From Saposhnikovia divaricata (Eukaryota > Streptophyta > Magnoliopsida > Apiales > Apiaceae), in contig CM071597.1 of NCBI GenBank assembly GCA_036435485.1, positions 175,752,147 through 175,816,146 on the forward strand: a stretch of DNA of 64,000 nt, read 5' to 3'. Of the stretch, positions 22,653 through 34,627 are shown in pieces (the stretch's first letter is position 1; every line of letters starts with the position of its first letter). The notes under the pieces were generated by a model. That model was not told the DNA's origin. It ran no database searches and saw only the letters and a list, made by a program, of their open reading frames with translations. The position numbers and the translations under genes were made by a program.

Positions 22653-25600
22653 ATGGCTCCAATCGTTAAGATAATGTCTGGAAATGGGTTTGTCTATGAG
22701 AAAAACAACTTCGTTGCGTGGGTAGATTGTGACCACTCTCCGGCAGACTATCACAAAATGATAGAGTTTATTAAGAAGTGCAAACTATCATTTGCCATGA
22801 CTGAAGCACCGTTACTCTATCATGAAGTTGTGGAGGAAATATGGAATACGGCGAGTTTCAACGCTTCAGAAGGTACAATTTCTTTTTCTCTCAAAAATAA
22901 AGAGCATGTTATCAATTCTGATGTTGTTACTACTTGCCTTAAACTGCCTGAGAATAACTGTAGTACTGGTCCTACAAATAACGATATAGTTACCATGCTA
23001 AACACCATGGGTTACACTCTTAGCACTGATAACCTAGGAAGAATTGTTAAAAAGGGCATGAGAAAGGAATGGAGCTTTCTTTGTGATGCCTTCATCAAGG
23101 TGTTTTCTGGTAAGATTAGCAATTTTGATGCAGTCACCAATGCCCTGCTTAATATGCTTTACATGCTGCTTAATGACAAATTCTATAATTTTGGCTCATT
23201 AGTACTACATAAGATTGGTGCAAAATTGGGAAAGAAAGAAAATAGAAATAATAAGATTTATTTTGCTAGATTCCTAATGTTGCTTGCTAACCATGTCTCT
23301 GAGAATGAAATAGTACTCAATTAGCCATTGAGCAGGTTCACTTGATGGGTTCAGGAGAAAAGGGTTCTTAATGACCTAATTCGAATGAATCTCAATTCAG
23401 AAGTGCAGATGGTGTACTTTCCTACCATTGGAGTAACTATTTCTAACCCTTTTCCTACTACTCAATCTCAAGGTTCTTTTCCATTGAGTGTTGCCATGGA
23501 GATTATTTCTGAGAACCCATAGTCTCCTACCCAGGCAACCAAACTTAAATCTAAATCCAAGTCAAAGAAACCAACCTCAAGTTCTTTCCAACATGCACTT
23601 GTTGTAAAACCTACCAAAACCTTTGAGGGGAGTGTTCAGGTGGTAGTGAGTGGTGAGGGACAGGGTGAACATCAAAGAAACTCCAAGGATAAGGTTGGTG
23701 AGGTGAGTGAGTCCCAGCCTAGCCACATTACAGTCTCCCAAAAGGCTGTCAATGCTGAAAAGGATTTAAACACATCCCTAACAGCATCCTCCCAACAGGG
23801 TGTTGTTATTAAAAAGAGTTCCCATCCAGGAACATTGAACAAGAGGGAAAGGGACACTACTGGCCAAAAATCACCAATCAAAACCTTTATCAGAAAGAAG
23901 AAACTTAAAGTTACTTTGGGTGCACATGGGTCATACACAGTTCAATCCTCAGTGATTGAACCATCTCAAACTCAGTTTGATGTAGCTACAACAAATGTGG
24001 AGTCACAGCCAAATTCTCTATCTACAATCACACAAATAGCTCAAAATTCACCATCTCTATCTCTGGATGTGGACATGATTCCCACATCACAAGCAAATTC
24101 TCCCTCTTTACATCTGAGGGAGGAGCCCCACTCAGAACCTGCTGGTCATAATCTTTTAGATGATTTGTTGGGCCAACAGTCATTTCTTCCTGCAACTTTG
24201 TCTAAATCTGTGTCGCATACTTTAAAATCATTCTGCACAGATTCTACCATAGTTTCTCTATCAACTTCTATCCCTTCTACTTCGTCGATGGATATTTCTC
24301 ATCCGTTGACAAGTGTTTGTCCACCAACGGATATGCTTAACAACAATCATCCTTTGGTAGCTTCAACTACAGGATTAATGACTTCATCAAATTCATTAAT
24401 CAGTGTGCTCCCTGCATCATCAGCAGATGTCACACTTGTAGTTTAAACACTTCTAGGATTGAGGGAAGGGAGTGACATCTCTGAGAGTGAGAGGCTGCTT
24501 TGTGAGCAGGCAAAAGGAGAGAATGAGAGTGAGGGGCTGGCAATTTCTTCCTGCCAGGCAAAAGGAGAGTCTGAGAGTTCCACCTTAGTAGGTGAAGGTG
24601 AGGGTGTGAGAGGTGTGAGCCAGGGGGAGCCCCTGATGCAAAAAGAGAGAGAACATGAGAGAAATGCAGGTATAGGAGACATAAGGGTGGATGAAGCCAT
24701 TGCTTTGAGTCAATGGAGGTTGAGGATGCCCCTCGAACAAGTCTCTATCAACAGACAACTCCAAATGTCATTAATAGAACAGTTCTTGGAGCTGAGACCT
24801 TTACTCACCATGTTTTCGACCTTAACTCTCTGGTTGAATAGGGCAATATGGAGGCTGAGCAACAGCTGAACTTGGTACAAAACTTAGAACCTATGCAAAG
24901 GGCTACAGATGCTCTTACCAAGCAGCCTCTAACTGCTACTGAAGTGAATCAGTCTGACTCTGAATTCACAAATGAAGGTGAAGATGTAGAGCCTTCACAG
25001 CAACCTGGAGATCTACCAGAATGGCTAGTCTCTAAAGATTTTATCTCCAAGGATGCTTTTACTGAGCTACTAGTACTGTATGAGAAGACTGTAGCTACTT
25101 TTCAAGATGCTGAACCTGCACTGAAGCTTGTGCAAGAGAATTTTCTGGCTACTCTCAAATTGCACAAGTGTCTTCTCAACCAAAGGGTGATAGATAAAGA
25201 TGACTTCAAGCTGGAAATTAAAAATGCTCTGGAATCTCAGAACAAGAACTTTGATCTTCTTTTTCCTCCCCGAACAATGCAGCAGCTTAATAACAAGCTG
25301 AAGAAAGATGCAAAAACAGATAAAAAGGTTGACAATCTGTCTGTAAAGGTTGATAAATTAGAGGTTCAGATGAGCACTATTATTGCAAATCAAAAGCTCA
25401 TACTTGAAGCTCATAATCAACAGAATGCCCTCCTTGAAGGTCTGTTGCCTCTGCCTACTACTCAAGCCCTTGATGCTAACAAAAAGGGGGAGAAGTTTGG
25501 AGACTTTGGAGATAAGAGGTCAACAAGTGAGGGGGAGCAACTTCAATCTACTCTACCTTAAACAGCTCCAGTAAGTACATCTAGTGAGGAAGAACCAGCC

Positions 25601-25978
25601 ATACTTCCTGAAGATTCTATAGCCAACAGGCTGGCTGATAATCCTCAGATTTCTCAAACACAAATTCCTCCCATAACCACATCAATCAGACAAGTACTAA
25701 TTCCAGATCTTGTGCTTCCAAAATCTCTAGCCAGAGGGGAGCCATCCTACTTGTCTGAATTCAAGCCTTTGCTCAAGCCTAGGAATTCACCTGTGAAGAA
25801 GAATGGTAAGAACACCATGAGAACAGAATTTCCAATGCCAAAACCAGATGAATTCAAGCTGATGAGAAAGCATCTTGCAGAATTAAAACAGAAGGCTAAA
25901 ATTGATATGGGACTCAAGGAAAATCTAGCATTCATCTATAGAGAGGGAGTGGATGTAAGAACCTGGATTTTAGGGTAG
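22653..25978 (+). pseudogene. Sirevirus-type env-like ORF of Copia 1, broken
   Basis: Lies between pol and the 3' LTR, where Sireviruses carry an extra env-like gene of uncertain function. ATG 22653 opens 224 codons (VKIMSGNGFVYEKNN onward) with a globular composition. A frameshift near 23310 and stops around 23325-23345 and 23520 follow; then a Ser/Thr/Pro/Gln-rich stretch (23640-24446). A frame change near 24850 leads to a Lys/Glu/Gln-rich, coiled-coil-like segment (24848-25561, residues about 150-195) and, past a TAA at 25559-25561, a basic tail ending at 25978. I see no clear signal peptide or transmembrane helix in it. CAACGGAT-type motifs occur at 24301 and 24324. Function unknown; the lineage label rests on position and layout. 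Confidence 0.6.
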
Positions 25979-26096
25979 AATTAAAATTTTTTATTATATA
26001 ATGATGTAAGGATGAATAATTGTTATAACTACGATGTAACAGTGTTCTTCTAAATGAATGGAATGGATTTAGATTCAAATATTTTGTTAGGAATTA
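25979..26096 (+). other. Short 3' spacer of Copia 1
   Basis: AT-rich, without a gene. No clear polypurine tract is visible next to the LTR start, which leaves the exact LTR start slightly uncertain. Confidence 0.5.
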
Positions 26097-27120
26097 TGTT
26101 GTCCTTGATGATATACACTCATAAAACACCTTGAAAAACATATGTGTACAAGATTAAGTTTTGTAACTTATCAACGGATATCCAAGTTATGTGCATCCGT
26201 TGATGAGGTAGCTTATCGAATGATAAGATTGTAGCATACCCTGTATTTGAGTCTTTGAATGTTTGCTAATACTATAGTTGCTAGAGATCCTAAGTCATGT
26301 TGACTATCAATGGATATGCAGAATAGGGTAGCTAATTGTATATAGGCTGTGCTATGTAATTCTGTATAAGTGAAGTGGTGATCAATGGATGAAGACTCTA
26401 TGTCGACGGATATGGTATTCTCAGCAAACATTAGTCAACCTATCGATCCATGTCTACATCAACAACTAACATGCCTCAATAAATAATGTCTTGGGATTAG
26501 AGGTTGATGGCGACTTGACATGCCTGACAGATCACATGGGTTGATAAGCTCAAAATGGGTATGGTAACCAGTATTGGAAACGAAGAAGAAAAAGAAACAT
26601 TCCTTATTCACATAAACAATCTAGCTGGTAAATCTAGTGCATATCTATCCAAAGACAACCAGACAAATTGTGTGACATGGAGACTAAGGAGTGGCACCAA
26701 CCCTGCAAAATCCTTTGACTTAGAAGATTCGTTTATTTTGTAGGATTTGTAAACTTGTAGTATATATATACTACAAGTGTAGCATAGCTAAAACAGAGAA
26801 GAGAAACACTGAGCAAAAAGCCATACGCATTAGGTTCTCTTGTAATAGTTTTAGCTTTGTATTCGCAGCTGTGTACTCGTTTACGCAGAGAAGTTTTCTT
26901 CAAAACAACCCTCAGGTGGAGTCGAGCAAAACCCCACCTGAAATTTTTAAAGTGTGTTGTGTGTTCTTCAGTTTTATTTCTTTACGTTTTTGATTTTCAA
27001 ATCAGTTCATCTGCTTTCCATTAAAGTATATCTGTTGTCTTGTTCTTAATCGAGAGAATTTTACAAGATTGTATTCAACCCCCCTTCTACAATCTTGAAG
27101 TGTGCAACTGGGAAATATCA
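26097..27120 (+). repeat. Copia LTR shared by element 1 (3') and element 2 (5')
   Basis: About 1024 bp, TGTTGTCC to AATATCA. It follows the env-like ORF of Copia 1 and is itself followed by a primer site (27124-27135, TGGTATCAGAGC) and a second gag start. So a single LTR lies between two element interiors. TATATATATA at 26761-26770 is the likely TATA box. CAACGGAT motifs are at 26170 and 26195. Confidence 0.82.
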
Positions 27121-27172
27121 ATTGGTATCAGAGCAAGCTTCTAACATACAAGAAGTTTAAAGATCTTGCACC

Positions 27173-27706
27173 ATGGGAAAGAAGGACACAGGGGTAAAGA
27201 TTCCAATTCTTGACAAAGACAACTATTTCATTGGAAGGTAAAGATGCATCTCCATCTTTCAGCACTAGACGAGGACTATGTGAACTGCATAGAGAAAGGG
27301 CCTTACATCCCTATGAAGCCTGACGCTGGTGTTGGTGAAGATGCTGGTTCTGCAGCTGTTGGAAGGTCTATTCCGAAATCTCAGGCTGAGTTCATAGATG
27401 AGGACTTGGAAGTGATACACAAGGATAAGAAGGTCATTAACATCTTATTCAATGGTATCAACCAAGATACACAAGGATAACTGCACTTTTGCCAAACAAG
27501 TGTGGGACACTATTCAAACAATCTGTGAAGGAACTGAACAAGTCAGAGAAAATAAGATGCAGCTCCTAATACAACAATATGAACATTTTCAATATTCCTC
27601 TGGTGAAAATTTAACAGATGTATTTAGTAGATTTCAAAAACTACTAAATGGTCTGAAGTTGTATGGGAGGAAATATAAAACCAAGGACTCCAACCTAAAA
27701 TTTCTG
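27173..27706 (+). pseudogene. gag: Copia 2 gag fragment
   Basis: Aligned with the gag start at 4767. A base is missing near 27230 relative to Copia 1, shifting the frame just after the start. A short deletion and stop lie near 27470-27480. The stretch ends abruptly at about 27706 (aligned to 5308), where it is joined to Tekay LTR sequence. It keeps the extra A near 27496 that Copia 1 lost. Confidence 0.8.
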
Positions 27707-28440
27707 GTAGGCATGGTTGAATCAACATATGATAAATAACAAGAGCAAATATGCTTCACTTGAACAATAAGTGAAGGATAGAAATACTTGCCTCAATACG
27801 AGTAATTCTGTTTCCAACATCAATTCGTTACTCACTTTGCATCAGTCTCTACTTCTTTATATGCCGGTCTCTAAACGACTACACATCCATCTTTCTACTA
27901 TAATTCGTCCATACCGATATCAATATACTTGTCAACTCCGATAAATATCTTCGTTCTTGAAATTCCATCTACACACATAATGACTTCTTACCGGCTTCCT
28001 ACTTGCACCTATTGTAAGGTAAAGTACTATTTCAGTACACTATACTCCTCGATCATAAAATTATTTTCTACCCAACGATTCCTATAACACATTAACCCTT
28101 AATACTTATACACACATTAATTATACTAAACATATTCACCAACTAATTTCACATAATCAAGTAATCACTTAAGCACTTAGCAATTAGAATATGCTTCTCA
28201 CATAAGCCACTTAGCATTTAGCACTTAGCACTTAGCAGATAAGCATAGCTCGTAAACAATCATGCTATTTAACAAATACTTTACTTCATATATTCTCACG
28301 AAAATCGGACAGAGTCTCCTTTATATTATAGACTATTCCTCAGAAAATATCCGGCTCCAAACTCGCAATCAAGTACCTATGATGGATATAAGATCCACCT
28401 TCAAGCCCAAGGATTTATATATCTCATATCAATTCATAAT
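27707..28440 (-). repeat. Tekay 2 3' LTR, left remnant
   Basis: Aligns with 51573-52300 of the 5' LTR of the same element. It starts mid-LTR at the junction with Copia gag and ends with ATAAT (28436-28440), the target copied on Athila insertion. Confidence 0.82.
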
Positions 28441-29852
28441 TGTTGGTAGTATTTTTTTGTGATTCGTTCGCAGGGAAGGACTATTAATACAAGTTCAAGT
28501 TTTAATTCCTTAATATTTAGAAGTGTGAGAAATAATTGTTGTGTTCAAATAAACTAATTTTAAACAAGTACAACTAAAATTTAATTGATGAGGAAAAGCG
28601 ATCCGAGAACTAGGGTTCTTCAATTGGTCCAATAATGATGTTTTAATGCGATATATATTTTTCTCATATTTTGCTAAAAACAATTCTTCTATCCTTTATA
28701 ATGTTCTCTCCCAAGATACAAAATATTGTCTATAATCATATCTCAAAAGTCACCCCCATGATCAATCGAAATATAATTTTAGATTATTAAGACCCAAGAA
28801 TTATAAGTTTCATAGTCTTCTTATTAATCTCCCGATTCAATAATTAAACTATGTCTATCAAATCATGAACAAGAATTATGACTCATTTCCCAATTTATCA
28901 TAATTCCTATGAATACAATTAAAGGTTAGCTACTCCCTTAATTGGGTTGAGCCCTCAATGATAGATTAGCAAAAATAGAGAATTAACATCACAATCAGAC
29001 AAGCATATTTCACCAATAAATACTACCTAATTCTCGGATTATAAAATTAGTTACGCATGCTAGATAAAGAAAATAAGCATAAATTAACGATTAAAATCAT
29101 GATTAAAAGAGTTTAGAGTAAAGAAAGTACAACTTGAAGAATTAGCCCACCAAGAGCAATAAATAAACCAGCCGTCCGAAAACAATGATAACAAAATGAC
29201 CCAGCTGACCACTTGATTAATTTGGTGCGCCATTGTCTTTCTTCTATTTGTTTTTTTTATTCAATTATTAAGTGAACTGGTGGGCGGTGACTTGAACCAT
29301 TACAATCAACAAACCAGGGCCTAATTTGTATTTATAGAGATGAGCTCGGTAGAAATGCTTTTTAACCCGCACAGCTTGTAATCTTTAATTAATAAATAAT
29401 TAATTTAATCCAAAAATTATAAAAATAAATATCTAATATTATTAGATATTTATAAATATAATTTTCCAATGAAATTAATTATTTATTAATATAAATAAAT
29501 CCTTAAGTCCTAAGCTGCGGTATATTGAGGGCCTGGAACCGGACTCCTTTCGCTTCACAAAAATTATATTAATTCCAACCGGGATTCCTGCTTTAAGAAT
29601 ATATCACTTTCCATATTTTTGTGACAATTCTTATTTCCTCATTGCTCGTCCATGTCTAATCTACGGTCTCTTGAAGATGTGAAATCAGGCTCCTTTTGCT
29701 TCCAAAATTATCCTATAAACATAAAAAATCATCTTATCATTCAATCCAAATTAAAATGCTACTAACATGCTAATCAAGGACAAAATTATTACAAACTAAG
29801 GATAAATGAGAGATAACATGCTATAAAATGTACATAAAATTAGCATGTATCA
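28441..29852 (-). repeat. Athila 3' LTR (1412 bp, shortened)
   Basis: On the plus strand it runs TGTTGGTAG to GCATGTATCA; on its own strand it starts TGATACATGC and ends CAACA. It lacks a block of about 279 bases present in the other LTR (about 40527-40804). A TATA-like TATAAATA lies at 29329-29336 on the minus strand. Confidence 0.88.
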
Positions 29853-31699
29853 AATACCCCCCAACTTGACCTTTGCTCGTCCTCGAGTAAACCAATAAAA
29901 AATAACAACTTAATAATACCACTTCCGTAGGTGATCACTGTTGCATTTGACGTATGCAACAAGCCCTTTAAATCCCTAGGTAGCCCTAATGGACGAGTGA
30001 GGTCTCGTGAGGGCCTATAGTGAATGTACCCACAAAATCCATCTAGCTCATGTAAAAGATCGAATGCCAACACCACACATACAAGTCCTCTCATGCCACA
30101 TCAACTTAAGAATCAAAGTGAAGAATGCAATGTCTTGGTGTCAAAGGTGCAAGTATTCACATAGTCTACTCAAAGAAGATCATAAGTTCTCAAAAGTCCA
30201 TGTCAGATGTAAGAATAAGTTGGTAATCATGCTAAGCCCACAAGAGTACATCTTTGAGTCGAAACTTGGGATCTCAAATGCAAAATACAAGTAATAACTC
30301 ACCTTTCACTCACAAAAGAATATTCACTCAAAAACAAGGGTAAGTGTATCACTTTATTCCAACAAAATCATAAGCATGCTTGACATTTGGTATCAATCTA
30401 ACTTTAACGCAACACACACCACTGATGATAATCAAAAGGTCTTTATTCGGGTTGTAATGGGGCTAGGGACAAAGTATGTCAAGTAAAGTCAAAACAGGTG
30501 AAATGTCAAAAGCTAGTACCCAACATAAATAATTCAAATCCCCATCTATCATCCCCACACATGAACTATTTTTCCAACAAATAACTTGATTAGTTGAACA
30601 AAGAAGGATCACAAAAGTATGCTCTTAATTTTTTTTTTTTTAATTTTGCAGAGCTAAAGATAAACAAGTACAATGACCCCATGATATTAATACCAAATTC
30701 GACTAAAAAGTAAATAACCATACCCCATATTCTTCCAAAAACACCTTTGACAATTCTACTAGCCTTTGACAATTTGGGTTCAAGTTAAAGCAAGGCCAAT
30801 ACAAGAAAAAGGTTTAGGCAAGTAGTGTGGTGTGTCACCGAAAAATAAGATTAAGCTCAACGGGGCAACTATTTGATCATATTTAAATGGTGTGGTAATG
30901 TAGGAAATATGAAGTTATCCCTAAATGCCTTTATCATGTTATCATCAAATAATGTCATGCGTTTCAAGAAAGGTCTCAAACAAGTGCTAGCAATGCAAAC
31001 AACATGTGGACACTCAAGAAAACGAATATAAGATGCAAAAGATATGCATATAGGCTCAAAAGCTCACTTGGTGTTAAAACATAATCAATCCCAAGTAAAT
31101 AGTCTCTTTAATGCACCTACTTGTACTCAAAGCATGCAAACCAAATCATCTTGCACATAATCATGTCCTTTTAATCACTTACAAAATTCAATGAGTTCAC
31201 TTGCTTCAACTTGTTAGTGTGTGTGTGCACAAGAACAAAGCATATCACTTCTAAATCAAAAGCGTCAATAACACAAGATTCTTTTAGCATGCATGGATGT
31301 ATCAAGCTAACTTACAAAAAGTGATCTTTTTACAAGGCCAGAATTATTTTTGTGATTTTTAATTTTTTTTATAACACCACAAATACCCCCCCAACTTATC
31401 ACGTTTCTTGTCCACAAGAAACAACCACAAACCACATATAACCTAAAGAAACAAACTATATATATAAATGACAACACAATGGACTAATATGATAGGAAGA
31501 AAAGAAAGAACTCCCCTGAGTCATGGTTGAGGTGGTAGTGTGCAACCAAGAAATGTCATTGAGGCATCCATCTTGAAATGAAGATCCTCCTGCATAGTCC
31601 AAACACACAAAAATATTATTCAAATCAACAAAATTCCTTGGGTTGCCTCCCAAGCAGCGCTTGTTTAACGTCATTAGCTCGACGCCTCTCGTGATGAAC
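29853..31699 (-). other. Athila 3' spacer between pol and 3' LTR, with two polypurine tracts
   Basis: No gene; the env-like ORF that some Athila elements have here is not seen. On the minus strand a polypurine tract (AAGTTGGGGGGTATTT) abuts the LTR at 29853-29868. A near copy (AAGTTGGGGGGGTATTT) lies at 31382-31398, about 300 bases after the end of integrase. Both are preceded by a short inverted-repeat-like sequence. Confidence 0.6.
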
Positions 31700-33333
31700 T
31701 TAAGCTTGCGGATTGGAAAGAAGCCAATTGACTCCTCTTGGAATGTCATCACCAATTAAATATGGCTTGAGTCTTTGCCCATTCACTTTAAACACCTCGG
31801 AACCATCTCGAGTGATGTCCACAGCACCATACGAATATACCTTGATAATTTTATACGGACCAGAAGACCATCTTGACTTCAATTTTCCGGGAAAGAGTTT
31901 CAGCCTTGAGTTGAATAGTAGAACTTGTTGGTCAACTTCAAACTCTTTCGGTCTAATGTGCCTGTCATGCCACTTCTTTATCTTCTCCTTGTATATTGTC
32001 GCATTTTCATAGGATTTTAGTCTCCACTCATCAAGTTCACTGAGTTGCATCAACCTGTTAAGTCCCGCGGCTTGTAATTCCATGTTCAAGAATCTTGTCG
32101 CCCAAAGTGCTTTGTGCTCTACTTCCACGGGTAAATGACATGATTTTCCAAACACCAACCTATAAGGAGACATACCGATAGGTGTCTTGAATGCCGTCCT
32201 ATAAGCCCATAAAGCATCATCAAGCTTCCTTGCCCAATCTTTTCTAGCGCTAGCCACTGTTTTCTCAAGAATTTTTTTAAGCTCTCGATTTGAAATCTCC
32301 ACTTGCCCGCTAGTTTGAGGGTGATAAGGTGTAGGAACCTTTTGAGTCACTCCATACTTTCGCAAAAGATCTTCAATTAATTTATTACAAAAGTGAGACC
32401 CTCCATCATTGATGATCGCCCTAGGCACTCCAAATCTTATGAAAACATGCTTTTGTAAGAACTTTTTCACCACTCTAGCATCATTTGTAGGACTAGCAAT
32501 TGCCTCCACCCACTTAGAGACGTAATCAACTCCCACCAAGATAAATTTGTTCCCAAATGATGATGGAAACGGACCCATGAAATCTATACCCCAAACATCA
32601 AAGAGCTCAACCTCAAGAATAGGTTGCAAAGGCATCTCATTCCGTCTTGCAATATTTCCGGTTCTTTGACATCGATCACAAGTTGCAACAAGGCTTTTGG
32701 CATCTTGATACATTGAAGGCCAATAAAATCCAGACTGCCAAATTTTTGCCACCGTTTTTGCGCTACTATTGTGACCTCCACACTCTAGAGAATGAAAATG
32801 TCTGAGGATATCAGGAATCTCCTCATGAGGTGTACATCTCCGCATTATTCCATCAGCGCATTCCTTGTAAAGTAGCGGTTCTTCCCAGAAGTAGTGCTTC
32901 ACGTCAAATAAGAATTTCTTCCTTTGTTGATAAGTAAGTTCACTTGGCACAATACCTCCCACGATATAATTTACGAAGTCCGCATACCATGGTGTAGACA
33001 AAGATACTGCAAGAAGTGTTTCTTCCGGAAATGCATCATTGATAGGTATATTAACTCCTACCACTTCATCTCCCTGGTCCAACCTGGATAAATGATCAGC
33101 TACCAAGTTTTCAGAACCTTTCTTGTCTCGAATTTCAAGATCAAACTCTTGGAGTAAAAGAATCCAACGGATTAGACGAGGCTTGGCATCCTTCTTTTTC
33201 ATTAAGTAGCGAATCGCAGCATGATCGGTATAGACAATCACCCTAGACCCAACGAGATAGGATCTGAATTTGTCAAAGGCAAAGACCACAGCAAGTAGCT
33301 CTTTTTCATTGGTGGCATAATTGATTTGTGCAT
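31700..33333 (-). CDS. Athila RNase H C-terminal part and integrase
   Basis: One open frame of about 544 codons, ending at 31700. Residues about 3-90 (AQINYATNEKELLAVVFAF, VYTDHAAIRYLM, NLVADHLSRL) are the RNase H remainder; its N-terminal part lies beyond the LTR-like insertion. Residues 181-224 hold the zinc module (HFHSLECGGH and CDRC). The core has Asp in GIDFMGPF (about 253), Asp in NDGGSHF (312) and Glu in GQVEISNRELK (348), a correct D-X35-E spacing. The C-terminal half includes the GPYKI module. The integrase looks intact in sequence, but with the pol frame cut by the insertion upstream it has no normal route to translation. The first two residues of the unbroken frame come from the insertion. 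Confidence 0.85.
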
Positions 33334-34627
33334 TGGCCACGCCCGTCGTCGACGCGCCAAATTGAAAATGAATGTTTTGCTCTACTATGTTCGCACTTAA
33401 CTATAAAATATAGCAAATGTGGCAAGTAGGGATCGAACCCAAGGGAATAGCGTTCAATACTAGAGTAATGTAAAATGGTGGGGGGTTTTTAGTTGTTTGT
33501 GGTGTTTTATCAAACACCTTGACTACAAGAAATAAATTGCTAGAGAAATATGATTATGGGACTTTCAATCATCCAATTTTTCCAACACAACAAGGCACAA
33601 TGTTTAAATTAGCAAGATAAAGAGATATTTGACCCAAGGATTATGGAAACTCAAGTTCTTCACCCATACACATATAAGCAAGATTTAATCAACTCTACCT
33701 AACCAAGATAATTGGTGAAGCACACAATCACTTATTTCTCTTCTAAAAACACTAATTTAGTGAAGCACATAAATTAGTTCTCTTGATAATAGCAACCAAT
33801 AATGAAGCACTACTAGTTTAACCAAATCAAGGAATCAAACAAAGAGAGGCTAGGACAAACCCAAGGATGAGAAGTTCAACCTAGGTATTTGCACTAGAAT
33901 TTTGTGGATTTAGGTACACTAAATCTTGTGCTACTATAATGAATGCACTAACAATTACGGATTAGCACAAACAATTAGCAATTAAAATTACAAGAAGAGT
34001 AAGGTGAAGCAACTTACAATCTCCAAGCAAAATCATAAACAATACAACACAAATATTCAAGATAGAGTGAAATAGATCTTACTTAAATGAAATGGGTTTT
34101 GATACAAGAGCTCCTCCTTGAGCCAAATATATGAAGTTAGTTACTCATAATCAATGCTAGATTATGAGTAATTGATGTTTTTCTCTCTACTTGACTAACC
34201 CTAATTTGGTTCTTGAAGAGGCTAAGCAAGGAGGCAAGAATAAGATGTGTAGATATGATATTAGGTTAAGAGATGATATGTTCATTTAATACTCAGCAGC
34301 TCCGTACGGCCTGCTGTACGGCCGTACAGCTGCCCGTACGAAAATTCTGCTCCTTTGAACGGCCAGTTGAACGGCCGTACAGCTGCCCGTACGAGATAAA
34401 ATCTTCAATATAATGCATTAAACACCTCCCGGCATCACGAGCTTGCATCTTCTAACTTCCCTCTTGAATAATCTTCGCTTTCAAGCCCAAAATAATCCAT
34501 CTTTTCAACAATTAAGCATGAGGCACTGAAAGATGAAAAACATAACAAATATTAATAAAACAACCTTCGAAACTAACAAAAATGCAGAAGAATAAAAGAC
34601 AAAACGTGTATAAAATACCCGTTATCA
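33334..34627 (-). mobile_element. LTR-like insertion (probable solo LTR) in Athila RNase H
   Basis: 1294 bp flanked by TGCAT (33329-33333 and 34628-34632). Its ends are TG and CA (TGGCCACG to CGTTATCA on the plus strand; TGATAACGGG on the minus strand). It has no ORF. A solo LTR left by recombination is the simplest reading; the minus orientation is inferred from the TGATA start shared with the Athila and Tat LTRs. It holds a direct repeat of GCCGTACAGCTGCCCGTACG near 34320 and 34372, with GTACGG inverted-repeat character. Confidence 0.75.

Larger units (their letters stand above)
3705..27120 (+). mobile_element. Copia retrotransposon 1, Sirevirus-like, interrupted by Tekay element 1
   Basis: The order is LTR, tRNA-Met-type primer site, gag with two zinc knuckles, protease, integrase, reverse transcriptase, RNase H, then an env-like ORF and a second LTR. 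Integrase before reverse transcriptase defines Copia; the long gag and the extra ORF after pol point to the Sirevirus lineage. A Tekay element sits at 10782-22457 with duplication ACTGG (10777-10781 and 22458-22462). Every coding region is broken by stops or frameshifts, and the two LTRs differ on the order of 10% by eye, so it is old and inactive. The first about 10 bases of the 5' LTR seem replaced by the CACTA-like end. Confidence 0.85.

Noticed and set aside
30007..30294. 95-codon plus-strand frame in the Athila 3' spacer
   Set aside because: Antisense to the element and without any recognisable domain.
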